Assembly (NCBI RefSeq): GCF_000264495.1
Contig: NC_017954.1
Location: forward strand, 930,001-994,000
Length of the DNA stretch: 64,000 bases
Reading direction: 5' to 3'
Origin: Thermogladius calderae 1633
GTDB taxonomy: Archaea; Thermoproteota; Thermoprotei_A; Sulfolobales; Desulfurococcaceae
Program-made: the position numbers and the translations under genes
Part shown: positions 16,404 to 25,439 of the stretch, one piece after another
How positions within the stretch are numbered: position 1 is the first letter of the stretch
Layout: each line of letters starts with the position of its first letter
Notes under the pieces: generated by a model
What the model was told of the DNA's origin: nothing
Database searches by the model: none
Seen by the model: the letters and a program-made list of their open reading frames with translations, nothing else

Positions 16404-17597
16404 CTAAGCCAGCTTAGAGAGCAATTTTAGCAGCGAAGCGTAGTCATTGACGGCACTGCAAGCCACTTTATCGTCCTTAGCGCATTCAAGGTAGAGTTTG
16501 TCATAGACCCTTGCGAGCCTGCTGCCGCACGAGGCCAGCGCGTCGATGAAAGACGTCTCTACGTAGGCAAACAAGTCTTCGATGCAGCTAGCTATAATAC
16601 TGTCGAGGTTTTCGATTTTACCCGCCAAGTTCTTGAGGTGGCCGATTGCTTTATCGAGGTACTTCACCAAGGCCAGTGCGCCCTTAGAGTCGAGCATGCT
16701 CAGTACGTGTGTGAGCGTTAGAGGTCTCTCCCACACGACCTGGGGTCTCTGCTGTCCGGCTCCGGTTATGTTGATCAGCCTGAACGCCTCTGGTTTATCG
16801 TAGAGAATGCTGGCTGAACTGATCAAGTTGTAGGTTTTGTAAGCGTCGTAGGCGAGCATTGTAAAAGCCAGTAGAACCGCCAGCTCTAGGCTGAGGCTTT
16901 CCACTTGAGACGCATGTCTCAAGTAGCTCTCGATAGACGGCGTACCGCCCACTTTTTGTCTAACAACAGCACCCACATGCATAAGTGAGTACATGAGAGG
17001 TGCTGCCGATAACGAAGCGGCGGACGCGTCCGGGACTAGGAATAAGTCGTAGATCTTCCTCTCACCACCTACAATCTTAGTGACCTTTCCAGTAATCGAT
17101 ATCACGCTGCCCGCTAAGGCGAGGTAGAGTGACCCGACGTTTATCTTTTCTTTACTTGCCAACACTCCTTCTTTATATGCTGAAAACACGTACGTCCTTA
17201 GCAGCATTGGCACGCTAGTGGTTATTGCGGCATTGTTCACTAAGCCCCCGTTCTGGTAGAAGTCTACAAGCGCGCTGCAAAAGTCTTTTCCGGTAATGTC
17301 GATTCCAGCGTTCGCAATGATTTGTTTATCGGACGTATTACCAGCTTTATAGAGACTGGGCCTACTTCTCTTCACATCACATACATTAGTATTCAGGAAC
17401 GCTGCTACCTCCCTGCATAGCGTGTCAAAATCGGTTACACTGAGCCGCGCTACTCCGGTTTCAAAGCCATTTAGGATCTCACTTTTTGTGTGGGATGGGA
17501 GCTTGTCGTATACCGCTCCTATGGCCGCAGCCTGGAAGTACCTTCCAATGCTCCTCTCGCCGAGAATTTGGACATCGATTATGCTTGTAGTGCTCAT
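16404..17597 (-). CDS. Probable Cas8a large subunit of I-A Cascade
   Basis: 397 aa, mostly alpha/beta with no strong motif. The call depends on its place between cas5 and cas3' in an otherwise complete I-A operon, on its size (Csa4/Csx9-type Cas8a2 proteins are ~350-400 aa) and on the absence of any other candidate. Large subunits recognise the PAM and diverge fast. Notable stretches: GERSIGRYFQAAAIGAVYD near the start and a late Cys-rich helical part (IASCIEDLF, ALASCGSRLA, ECAKDDKVAC). Confidence 0.65.
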   Translation of the reverse strand: MSTTSIIDVQILGERSIGRYFQAAAIGAVYDKLPSHTKSEILNGFETGVARLSVTDFDTLCREVAAFLNTNVCDVKRSRPSLYKAGNTSDKQIIANAGIDITGKDFCSALVDFYQNGGLVNNAAITTSVPMLLRTYVFSAYKEGVLASKEKINVGSLYLALAGSVISITGKVTKIVGGERKIYDLFLVPDASAASLSAAPLMYSLMHVGAVVRQKVGGTPSIESYLRHASQVESLSLELAVLLAFTMLAYDAYKTYNLISSASILYDKPEAFRLINITGAGQQRPQVVWERPLTLTHVLSMLDSKGALALVKYLDKAIGHLKNLAGKIENLDSIIASCIEDLFAYVETSFIDALASCGSRLARVYDKLYLECAKDDKVACSAVNDYASLLKLLSKLA

Positions 17598-17651
17598 GGC
17601 TAACCCCCACGAGCATCTCGGCTAAGGGAGCACATACCGTCTCGTGGGGTT

Positions 17652-18581
17652 CTACAGCTCTGCGCTAATACCTTTTTGGGAGTGAGAACTACTGTCATAG
17701 CTCATCACCACCACAAGTCCTTCGACTTCTGGTGCCTGTACTGCCCTGCAGGGCTCTACTAGCTTAAAGAGCGGCAGAACGTGTTCGGGTAGGGGGACTA
17801 CAACGTTATGCGATGCGAGCTGCGATGGCACGTAGTAGCGCTTCGACCTATAGTTTAGGTCTGGCATGGGTAGCACTTGCGTAGCTACCGGGTCAAGAGA
17901 CTCTACGCACGTGCTGTCAACGTATAGCCAGGTTCGAAACTTGTCCCCGGGTCCAAGCAACTTTACGTTTTTGACGTACATGGACCTCGAATAATCGACT
18001 GCTAGAAAACCCTCTTTACTCCCCAGCCTCACGACGCCGAATGGAGCTTTCTCGGCAACAGCGTCTAGCTTCTCAAGCTGTATCCCCAATTCCCTAGCTA
18101 GCTTATCACCATCTACAACCCACGCCAATCCAACTGTCACGCCTGGCGCATACGTGGCCCCGACTCCCTGTACCGGCATCGCCCTCGGGATAGCGCTTTC
18201 AAAAGGCTCCGTCTTTATTCTCCCGCGTTCCGTGTCGCCCTTGTAAGGGCTGGCTATGATTCTTCCAGGCTCCTGTGCCGTTGCGAGGCCCGTGCTGTGG
18301 GGGTGCGCGCGGACCCCCGCCGCGGCCGCTATCGTCGCCTCTAGGAACACCTTCATGGTCGACGATATCAACCTCCCATCCCCCCACTTGACCTCGCTCT
18401 CAGCGTTGGGATTCAGCCCCAAGACCCTAGCAAGTGGGTACGCGAAAGCCCCCACAACAGTAGTGGGCGGAGGGAGGACATAGGCTGGCTGTGCGGCCGA
18501 GGCCCCCCTGTGCCTGACTACAAAGCCCCAGGAGAGGAGGGCCTCGGTGTAAAAAACCCTAATCGCGCTCAAGGAGACCAT
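17652..18581 (-). CDS. Cas5 (subtype I-A)
   Basis: 309 aa. The N-terminal RAMP-like region ends with the typical archaeal Cas5 block SWGFVVRHRGASAAQPAYV and PPPTTVVGAFAYPLA. Cas5 caps the 5' handle of the crRNA in Cascade. ATG start, 6 bases after the cas7 stop. Longer than the bacterial Cas5 but normal for I-A. Confidence 0.9.
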   Translation of the reverse strand: MVSLSAIRVFYTEALLSWGFVVRHRGASAAQPAYVLPPPTTVVGAFAYPLARVLGLNPNAESEVKWGDGRLISSTMKVFLEATIAAAAGVRAHPHSTGLATAQEPGRIIASPYKGDTERGRIKTEPFESAIPRAMPVQGVGATYAPGVTVGLAWVVDGDKLARELGIQLEKLDAVAEKAPFGVVRLGSKEGFLAVDYSRSMYVKNVKLLGPGDKFRTWLYVDSTCVESLDPVATQVLPMPDLNYRSKRYYVPSQLASHNVVVPLPEHVLPLFKLVEPCRAVQAPEVEGLVVVMSYDSSSHSQKGISAEL

Positions 18582-18587
18582 CTGCTG

Positions 18588-19664
18588 CTACACCATGAAC
18601 AGTAGTTCGAGCAACTTAGCTAGCTTCTCCCTAGCCTTCTCTAAGGCTTCCGTATGCGTTGAGGCTTTCTCGAACGTCACGTCTTTCAGTTGACCCGCTA
18701 CTGTTGGTTCCTCTAAACCCTCTCCATTATAGGCGAATATGTTGATGGTCTCTTTACTACCCTTTTCGTTGAGGATCTTTGTAAGCGACACAGCTCTCTC
18801 GTACGTCTTCTTGATATAGTCCCGCGTGATACCGGGGCTCGTGACGAACTCTACCGGCCCCTTGCTCAAGGAGGCGACTAAGCTCTTGACTTCCCACACT
18901 GGTGTGTACCTAGACCGCTTGGCCCCGAAGACCATGCCGTCGACCATAGCTATGAGGGCGTCCACTGCCGCCTTTGCCCTTTCGGGTGCCTGCTTCTTCA
19001 GGTCTTGGTCTAGCTCGCCGTAATACAGCCTAGAAATATCGCTTGCAACGAGCTCGGCTGAGAACGTGTAGACGGCTGTACCGCTCTCGATGTAGAAGAG
19101 CTTCTGAGCCCCCGCAAGCTCGGGTGGCGAGTACCTCGTGTGGAGTTGCGGCACAACTGCAACACCGCCGCCTTCAATGGCGTCAAGTGTTGGGAGCATG
19201 TAGCTGAACCTGATCGCCGAGTTCCTCTTCACGGTCTTCGGCGTGTAGAGGAAGCCGGCGACGTCTGCGACCACGCTTGCCTTCACAAACGCCTTTTCTA
19301 TTGCAGCAGCATTGGCACTCTTGAGCCATTGATCAACACTTGCTGAGCCTGTGACTCGCGTGAGTTCGCCACCATAGAACGTTGTTACCACGGTGTCATC
19401 CGAGAACTTCAAGAAGTAGCCTAGCTCATCCATTCTGGTCACGGGTAGACCCCTTTCCTTGGCTATTTGTGCTAGGAGTAGCTGGTAGCTGTGCGCCAGT
19501 GACTCTCCGCTGACGGCTGGGACGTATACGACTGTATAGCCGTTTTCGGTCTTCAAGACTACGGGGGCTTTGCGGTGCCTGGTATAGTTGCCAACGGCCT
19601 CCGCCATGTTCAGCGCTTCAGCGTTAACGGCGACCCTAACCGAGAGGGAGAGCGACAAGATCAC
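18588..19664 (-). CDS. Cas7 (Csa2/DevR family)
   Basis: 358 aa RAMP protein forming the Cascade backbone along the crRNA. Typical Csa2 features: SLSVRVAVNAEALNMAEAVG and NYTRHRKAPV at the start, PAVSGESLAHSYQLLL (the SGxSxRH-like block), and LYYGELDQD. It follows csa5 by 9 bases. GTG start. Confidence 0.9.
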   Translation of the reverse strand: MILSLSLSVRVAVNAEALNMAEAVGNYTRHRKAPVVLKTENGYTVVYVPAVSGESLAHSYQLLLAQIAKERGLPVTRMDELGYFLKFSDDTVVTTFYGGELTRVTGSASVDQWLKSANAAAIEKAFVKASVVADVAGFLYTPKTVKRNSAIRFSYMLPTLDAIEGGGVAVVPQLHTRYSPPELAGAQKLFYIESGTAVYTFSAELVASDISRLYYGELDQDLKKQAPERAKAAVDALIAMVDGMVFGAKRSRYTPVWEVKSLVASLSKGPVEFVTSPGITRDYIKKTYERAVSLTKILNEKGSKETINIFAYNGEGLEEPTVAGQLKDVTFEKASTHTEALEKAREKLAKLLELLFMV

Positions 19665-19673
19665 GGTCCCACC

Positions 19674-20099
19674 CTACTGCTGTGCCTGTGGAGCTGGCTG
19701 TTGTGCTTGCTGGGTTGGCTGTTGCGCTTGCTGAGCGGGCTGGCTACACTTAAGCTTATCCCTGACCACCGGTATCTCGGCGTATGCCTTTAGCGCGATT
19801 TCCCTTGACAGCTTTATCATCTCCACCCTAGTCGACTTGCCGAGCTTGGCGAGCATCACTGACACGGCTTTATCAATACTCTCTGCGTCAATGCTTGGGC
19901 AGTACACGCCCAGGTTCTTCTCCTTATCGTAAATGACGCACTTGGTCTCTCCCAGACAGTTGGTGTAGTAGGCCCTGATGGCATCCCTCACGGACTCCAT
20001 GAGGGTTACTTCGTCAACGGCGTTGCCGATTCGGTCTATGTAGCTGTAGTCGCCTATCGCTCCAAGGAAGGCGAGTATCTCGATTATCTCCGGGTACAT
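19674..20099 (-). CDS. Csa5, small subunit of I-A Cascade
   Basis: 141 aa. Residues 1-~118 match the helical Csa5 (Cas11a-like) layout, beginning EIIEILAFLGAIGDYSYIDRI. The tail from ~119 is a low-complexity Gln/Ala/Pro run built of repeated AQQP units, unusual for this family and probably disordered. First gene of the interference operon; its ATG is ~6 bases after the expected transcription start from the TATA box at ~20131. Confidence 0.85.
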   Translation of the reverse strand: MYPEIIEILAFLGAIGDYSYIDRIGNAVDEVTLMESVRDAIRAYYTNCLGETKCVIYDKEKNLGVYCPSIDAESIDKAVSVMLAKLGKSTRVEMIKLSREIALKAYAEIPVVRDKLKCSQPAQQAQQPTQQAQQPAPQAQQ

Positions 20100-20124
20100 T
20101 ATTCCACCCAGGGCACCCTTGGCC

Positions 20125-20137
20125 CTACTATATACTC
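20125..20137 (-). promoter_or_regulatory. Promoter of the I-A interference operon
   Basis: Minus strand GAGTATATAGTAG, centred ~32 bases before the csa5 ATG. A second AT box, AAGTTTATAAGG, lies at 20149-20160. The 133-base gap to csa3 is where Csa3 or another regulator would bind. Confidence 0.5.
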
Positions 20138-20232
20138 TGTAGCGGTCTCCTTATAAACTTTTCTCAAGTGATGGGATTATACAATAGCTTGGAACAAGAT
20201 CGGTAATGACTGAAGTTCCAAAACCCGAAACA

Positions 20233-20934
20233 CTACTCCCTGCACGTTATAGTTGCGTGCGGCTTGCTCGAGTAAACCCCCGTAGCGACCTCCTGGACAA
20301 GCCCGGACTCCATTAGCTCGGTAAGCCTCCTATGGGTGGTGGACTTGGGCAGACCTGCTTCCCTGGCGATCTCTGAGAGCTTGGCTCTCCCGGCCTCTAG
20401 GGCGCTCACTATTCTAGCGCTCTTCTCGTCGAGCCTGAGTTTCTCGGCCAGTACGCGCGGGTCAACCCGCATTTCGCAGTCAAAGCCCTCTCCCTCGACC
20501 ACCACTCTCACCTTTCCGGCGAGCTCCCCGGGTAACATTAGTGCTGCCACGAGGAGAGCTGTGACGAGCATTCGCGGGCCTCCCGTCAAGTAGAGCTCTA
20601 ACTCCTGAGCTTCGGAAGCGGCTTTGAGCAACGTCGAGTAAACAGACCTCAGCATCTTCTCATCGGGTACTACGGGCTCTAAGGTGCACTCCACTCTCAT
20701 CGATGTGCAGATTAATGAGAGCGTAGCAAAGGCCTTCTGTACCCTTTCAAAGCCTCTAGCAGTCTTGAGCGCTAGCAACAAGACTTTATCGAACTTGCCA
20801 GAGGCCATCTCCCTAAATACGAAATCTATGTCGAATCCGAAGCTGGCGACTAGATAACGCATCGCCCACCCCACATCAATTATCTGAAACACCCAGTTAT
20901 AGCCTGATCGAGTAGCCGCAACACAAACTCTCAC
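20233..20934 (-). CDS. CRISPR transcriptional regulator Csa3 (CARF + winged helix), copy a
   Basis: 233 aa. Residues 1-~150 are a CARF domain with the ligand-pocket motif ELYLTGGPRMLVTALL. Residues ~165-225 are a winged helix: KSARIVSALEAGRAKLSEIA and REAGLPKSTTHRRLTEL. Csa3 proteins regulate cas operons or adaptation and may sense cyclic oligoadenylate. It lies directly upstream of the interference operon in the same orientation. GTG start. A second, divergent copy lies beside the adaptation genes. Confidence 0.87.
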   Translation of the reverse strand: MRVCVAATRSGYNWVFQIIDVGWAMRYLVASFGFDIDFVFREMASGKFDKVLLLALKTARGFERVQKAFATLSLICTSMRVECTLEPVVPDEKMLRSVYSTLLKAASEAQELELYLTGGPRMLVTALLVAALMLPGELAGKVRVVVEGEGFDCEMRVDPRVLAEKLRLDEKSARIVSALEAGRAKLSEIAREAGLPKSTTHRRLTELMESGLVQEVATGVYSSKPHATITCRE

Positions 20935-21454
20935 GAGACAGTATGCTCGCGGGCAAGCATTAAAGACCAGGGCTCTTCTGGAGCTATTTGAGGCGCTCCC
21001 CGGACTTCGGCGAGGACTTCTCGTTGAGGGGCTTCACAGGACTTAGCGTGAGCCCGGCGGCACGCTGGTGTTCCGCCTAACGCGAAAGGGGCGCATTAAG
21101 CTCTGCGGGAGAGTTCGCAGGGGGGCTATGGTCTCCTCGAGGGCAAGACGCTTAGGTCAGTTAAGGTGAAGCCAAGCGCTGGTGAAGGGCCCGGCTGAAA
21201 TCCTGAGGGCCGGAGTAGCAGACCTCAGAGACTAGTCCTGAAGACAAAGGTCGTGCTAAACGCTTTCCGGGACAGCCTGCATACATGGAGATGGGAAGGG
21301 GCTTAAAGCAGGGGACGCGCACGGTCAGTCACTATTGTAAACACAACTATTTCGCGCTCTACCAACGAGCCCATTTGGTGGTTGCCCCAGCTAGGTCTTC
21401 CCAGACAGCTGAGTGTTACGCGGAGAGTGATAGGCTTTATGCGGGAGTCTCGTC
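20935..21454. other. Gene-free spacer
   Basis: 520 bases after the broken nuclease gene and before csa3. Only short reading frames interrupted by stops; nothing recognised. Codon-like composition suggests eroded coding DNA. Confidence 0.4.
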
Positions 21455-22447
21455 TCATCTCCTTGATAGCTTCGCTAGGAGGTCCTTCCACTTCTCTAGG
21501 CTACTGTGGAGGTTTACTATGTCCTCGTAGCCTAACACGGTGAGCCTGTCTTTTATCTTAGCAAAGGAGGCCCTGAGGCGCGGCTCGACGAGGTTCATGA
21601 CTCTTGAGGCTTTGGCCTCGTCGCTTACGACCAGGTACAGTTGCTCGCAGTTCCACATATCCTTTGCGTGCGCCAACCTGGCCAGCGCCACGTCTACGTT
21701 TCCCTTGACGTCTACTTCGAAAGCCTTTAGTGGGGCGTGCCCGGGGGCGTCTCTCTAGGTAACATCCAATATATAAAGACCATCCGGCGTTTTCTCTTCT
21801 ACCTTAACTACGAAGCCCAGCCACTCTCCTATGTCGCGAACCATTTCCACCAGCCTGCGATGATTCGGAGTCTCGGAGATGTAGCCTCTTTCTCGCGGGG
21901 ACTCCACGTCAAACCTAGCAGTGGCGACAAGAACCCCCGCCGCCTTGTCTCTTATGCCATTGATAATAGTATCGATGATCCCGGGCCTTATGAGCGTGAA
22001 GCCGTGTATTTGCCACTCACTTAGAGGTCTCCTCCCCTGTGGCACGATATCGCCACACTCTCCCAGCTTTACAGGCCTTTTATACGCAGTTAGCCCTCTG
22101 AACTGTATGACCCAGGCCCACTCTCCAATTCTCGAGAAGGGTGCTTCGCCAACTTCAAAGGCACGCGCACAGTACTTTTCTTCGAACTCGCTGGCATCGA
22201 CGCGGGCAACCTTTTCAACTGTGAACTCCCCGAGGAATTCCCACTCGTTCCTAGGACTTCTTGGCGATGGTTTCGCCAGCACTAGACACACGCTGCCCTC
22301 AGTAAGATTCTTAATCCCTGGAGGTTGCCTGCCAGGAGGAAAGTGAAAAACTTCGCAACTGGTCTCAAGACACCTGTCAAACCACTCTCGGGTTGTTAAC
22401 ACGATACAGCCGTACTTTCCCACCCCAGCCAACCAAACCCCCGCCAT
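21455..22447 (-). pseudogene. EVE/PUA-like domain fused to PD-(D/E)XK nuclease, interrupted by one TAG
   Basis: ATG at 22447. The first 230 residues open with an EVE-like domain (WLAGVGKYGCIVLTTREWFD, TEGSVCLVLAKPSPRSP) and continue into a nuclease fold: RRLVEMVRDIGEWLGFVVKV, DGLYILDVT. TAG at 21755-21757 then stops the frame. The same frame continues RDAPGHAPLKAFEVDVKG and LARLAHAKDMWNCEQLYLVV to 21455, which completes the PD-(D/E)XK core (D in LDV, E-x-D-x-K in EVDVK). I recall full-length relatives with Trp at the stop (DVTWRD), so TGG to TAG is the likely lesion. EVE domains read modified bases, so the whole protein resembles a modification-dependent restriction enzyme. Confidence 0.7.
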
Positions 22448-22812
22448 CTAGTTGTGTGAATTGAAAAGCGAGCTTATAGTCTTTTGCCAGCTGGCGACGC
22501 CGACCCCAAGACACTATTAACCCTGGTGTGTATGACAAGGTACAAATACGGTGTTCTCAGCTTCACCTTTTGATTACCTGAGCTCGGAGTACTGCCCATA
22601 CTACTGGTGGCTACTCACGCGTAGCGGTGGCTCGCTTGCCCATATAGTAATAATGTTTCATGACCTGAGTGCTTGGAGAGCGACGTCCTCGAATGATTAT
22701 CATAGCTATGCCCATATTCGAGAAATGGCGTAACGGCATGGTCTAGCCCAAGCATTCACACATTGTTCGCCGTAGGGGACGTATGATAAACGTGTTATAG
22801 GAGTCTTATTAA
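22448..22812. other. Intergenic region between nuclease relic and thi4
   Basis: About 365 bases, richer in A+T than its surroundings, no convincing gene. The minus-strand ACTATAAGCTCG near 22468-22479 is a plausible TATA box for the broken EVE-nuclease gene. Confidence 0.4.
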
Positions 22813-22823
22813 CCTGATTATAA
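22813..22823 (+). promoter_or_regulatory. thi4 promoter, thiamine-gene element
   Basis: CCTGATTATAA, identical to the element before thiC, with exactly 23 bases to the TTG at 22847. This spacing supports that TTG as the start. Confidence 0.6.
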
Positions 22824-22846
22824 CGTAGTGTTTGTGGGTGGGTTCC

Positions 22847-23626
22847 TTGGAGCTCGAGTCTATTATAACCAGGCTTGTAGTGGAGGAGTCGGCGCGGGAG
22901 CTGGTCGAGCTCTCGGAGAGCGACGTGCTGGTCGTGGGTGCGGGGCCCTCGGGTCTGACGGCCGCTAAGTACCTGGCCGACAAGCACCTCAAAGTGGTGG
23001 TCCTGGAGAAGAGGCTCAGCTACGGGGGCGGGATCGGGGGCGGTGGCAGCCTGTTCCACAAGGTCGTGGTCGACGAGAGGGCTCTCCCCGTCCTCGGGGA
23101 CTTCAAGGTGAGGTACAAGGCGGCGGGTGTCGCAGGCTACTACGTCGTGGACTCCGCGGAGCTCATGAGCAAGCTGGCGGCGGGCGCCCTTGACTCCGGC
23201 GCGAAGATCATCCTAGGCGCCGAGGTCGAGGACCTCGTGGTCAGGGACAACCCGCTCAGGGTGGTCGGGGTCATGTTCAAGTGGAGCGCTATAACAGCCG
23301 CCGGCCTGCACGTAGACCCCTTGTTCGCCCTCTCTAGGGCTGTTGTGGACGCGACCGGGCACGAGGCGGTGCTGGTCAGCATACTGTCGAGGAAGAACAG
23401 GGTCGCCGGCGTCGCCGTTCCCGGCGAGAGGTCCGGCTTCGCCGAGAGAGCCGAGAGGGACGTCGTGGAGTACACGGGTAGGATGGTCCCGGGGCTCTAC
23501 GTGGCGGGGATGTCGGTGGCGGCAGTCCACGGACTCCACAGAATGGGCCCAATCTTCACGGGCATGCTCCTCTCGGGTCGGAAGGTGGCGGAGGCGATCG
23601 CCAGAGACCTGGGTGTCCCGCAGTGA
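22847..23626 (+). CDS. thi4: Thi4-type thiazole synthase (archaeal, His form)
   Basis: 259 aa. Makes the thiazole half of thiamine from NAD and glycine. N-terminal dinucleotide-binding motif [20 protein letters not shown], then [17 protein letters not shown]. The position of the sacrificial Cys of yeast Thi4 reads AGLHVDP, with His, as in methanogen Thi4 enzymes that use free sulfide catalytically. The C terminus [20 protein letters not shown] is typical. The TTG at 22847 is chosen from promoter spacing; upstream in-frame GTG and TTG codons would lie between TATA box and start. It overlaps thiD-thiN by 4 bases. Confidence 0.92.
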   Translation: MELESIITRLVVEESARELVELSESDVLVVGAGPSGLTAAKYLADKHLKVVVLEKRLSYGGGIGGGGSLFHKVVVDERALPVLGDFKVRYKAAGVAGYYVVDSAELMSKLAAGALDSGAKIILGAEVEDLVVRDNPLRVVGVMFKWSAITAAGLHVDPLFALSRAVVDATGHEAVLVSILSRKNRVAGVAVPGERSGFAERAERDVVEYTGRMVPGLYVAGMSVAAVHGLHRMGPIFTGMLLSGRKVAEAIARDLGVPQ

Positions 23627-24978
23627 CGAGCTGGAGAATACCCGTGGCTATGACCATCGCCGGCAGCGACTCCGGCGGCGGGGCCGGCGTTGAAGCGGAC
23701 CTGAAGACCTTCAGCGCGCTGGGGGTCTACGGCACAGTCGTCATCACGAGCGTGACAGCCCAGAACACCCGGGAGGTCAGGGGGGTGTACGACCTGCCCC
23801 CCGACTTCGTGTACCTGCAGATCAAGACCGTTGTAGAGGACATCAGGGTGGACGCCGCTAAGACGGGTATGCTGAGCAACCCCGGGATAGTGGGGGCCGT
23901 CGCCGATGCCGTGGGGGAGTTCGGGATCAGGCTCGTCGTGGACCCGGTCATGGTGGCCAAGAGCGGCGCGAGACTACTGAGGGACGACGCGCTAGAGGCC
24001 CTCACGAGGAGGCTGCTCCCCCAGGCTCTCTTGGTCACACCGAACGCGAGCGAGGCCGGCGTCCTCGCGGGCTTCCCCGTCGAGTCCGTCGAAGACGCCA
24101 AGAGAGCGGCTAGGGCCATACACGATAAGTACGGCGTCCCCGCGGTCGTGGTCAAGGGGGGCCACTTGAAGGCGGACAGGGTTGTCGACGTACTGTTCTA
24201 CGAGGGCGACTACTACCTGTACGAGGCCGAAAGGATCGAGTCGGGCTGCCTCCACGGAGCCGGCTGCTCATTCTCGGCCGCGGTAACGGCCTTCCTGGCG
24301 AGGGGGTTGAAACTGCCGGAGGCCGTCAAGATGGCTAGGGGGTTCATGGACTACGCTATAAAGTACGGGGTCAGGGTCGGGGGCGGCCACTGCCCGGTGA
24401 ACCCGATGGCCTACCTAGAGGTGCCGGCCTACAAGTACGCCGCCATAGAGAACGTCAGGAGGGCTGTGGAGGCCCTCCTAGAGAACCAGGCCCTCGTAAT
24501 GCCCTACGCTCCGGAGGTGGGCATCAACGTGGTGGAGGCGCCGCACCCGCTCTACGCTACGAGCCCGGGCGATGTGGTTGGTGTAGAGGGGAGGATCGTC
24601 AGGGCGGGGGGCAGGCTTGTCAAAGTAGGCGATGTCAGGACTGGCGCTTCGAGCCACCTCGCAAGGCTCGTACTGGCGCTGGTCAAGAGGGGGCTCAAGG
24701 TGAGGGGGGCCGTCAACGTAAGGTACGGCGAGGACCTGGTGGAGAGGGCTAGGAGAGCCGGTCTAAGAGTTGTGTTCGTGGACAGGAGGCTGGAGCCCCC
24801 AGAGCTGAAGTCCCGCGAAGGGGGTAGCATGGAGTGGATCGCGGGGCTCGCCGGCGGGGAGGAGCCCGACTTGATTTACGACGTAGGGGACGTCGGCAAG
24901 GAGCCCATGGTCAGGGTCCTCGGAGAAGACGCCGTGGACGCGGTGACGAAACTGCTCTCGATCCTCAAGACAGGCTGA
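23623..24978 (+). CDS. thiDN: ThiD-ThiN fusion: HMP-phosphate kinase and thiamine-phosphate synthase
   Basis: 451 aa, two domains. ThiD (residues 1-~262): [62 protein letters not shown] and the catalytic [10 protein letters not shown]. It phosphorylates hydroxymethylpyrimidine (phosphate). ThiN (~270-451): [30 protein letters not shown] and [16 protein letters not shown]. It joins pyrimidine and thiazole units, replacing bacterial ThiE in archaea. GTGA overlap with thi4 makes a two-gene operon; thiC lies 10 kb away under the same promoter element. Confidence 0.95.
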   Translation: MTSWRIPVAMTIAGSDSGGGAGVEADLKTFSALGVYGTVVITSVTAQNTREVRGVYDLPPDFVYLQIKTVVEDIRVDAAKTGMLSNPGIVGAVADAVGEFGIRLVVDPVMVAKSGARLLRDDALEALTRRLLPQALLVTPNASEAGVLAGFPVESVEDAKRAARAIHDKYGVPAVVVKGGHLKADRVVDVLFYEGDYYLYEAERIESGCLHGAGCSFSAAVTAFLARGLKLPEAVKMARGFMDYAIKYGVRVGGGHCPVNPMAYLEVPAYKYAAIENVRRAVEALLENQALVMPYAPEVGINVVEAPHPLYATSPGDVVGVEGRIVRAGGRLVKVGDVRTGASSHLARLVLALVKRGLKVRGAVNVRYGEDLVERARRAGLRVVFVDRRLEPPELKSREGGSMEWIAGLAGGEEPDLIYDVGDVGKEPMVRVLGEDAVDAVTKLLSILKTG

Positions 24979-25439
24979 AGCCGAGGCTTATCCACCCGGT
25001 GGAACCTAGAGTCCCGGCGACCCCGCGGAAAAGGAGTACACTGCTTACTTCAGTCTACCACCGGGGTTCGCAGGGGCGGCGTAGAGCTGGAAAGCCCAGC
25101 AGCTCTTATCTAGGTTGGCTACAGGCGGCTCTTCGCGACTCTTCCGGCAGGGTCGCGCACCTGAGGTCCGCGCTCTTACTACTCCTAGTGCAGAGAGCTC
25201 TTGGTTTCAGCAAGTGCGTGCTCTCGCAGGCCGCTTTATTCGAGCCGAGTCTGAGGTGGGTGTACAGGTAGAATCGCCGTGGTCTCGGGCCGCTAGACGG
25301 ACCCGCAAACAACGGCCCTCGTAATACGCACGGATCACCTTTGTCTATGGAGACCCTCCGGTGTCTCGCCACCGCCGGCCAAGGAGGATCTAAGCTATTA
25401 GCCCGGCACGGCTACTAGGAGTCTTGGGGGCGTGGGTCC
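24979..25439. other. Gene-free spacer
   Basis: About 460 bases after the thiamine operon. Short overlapping frames exist on both strands, but none has a start signal or recognisable content. Confidence 0.4.

Noticed and set aside
22551-22733. 60-codon plus-strand frame with aromatic residues (YCPYYWW)
   Set aside because: No start signal and no continuation; probably chance in an A+T-richer gap.
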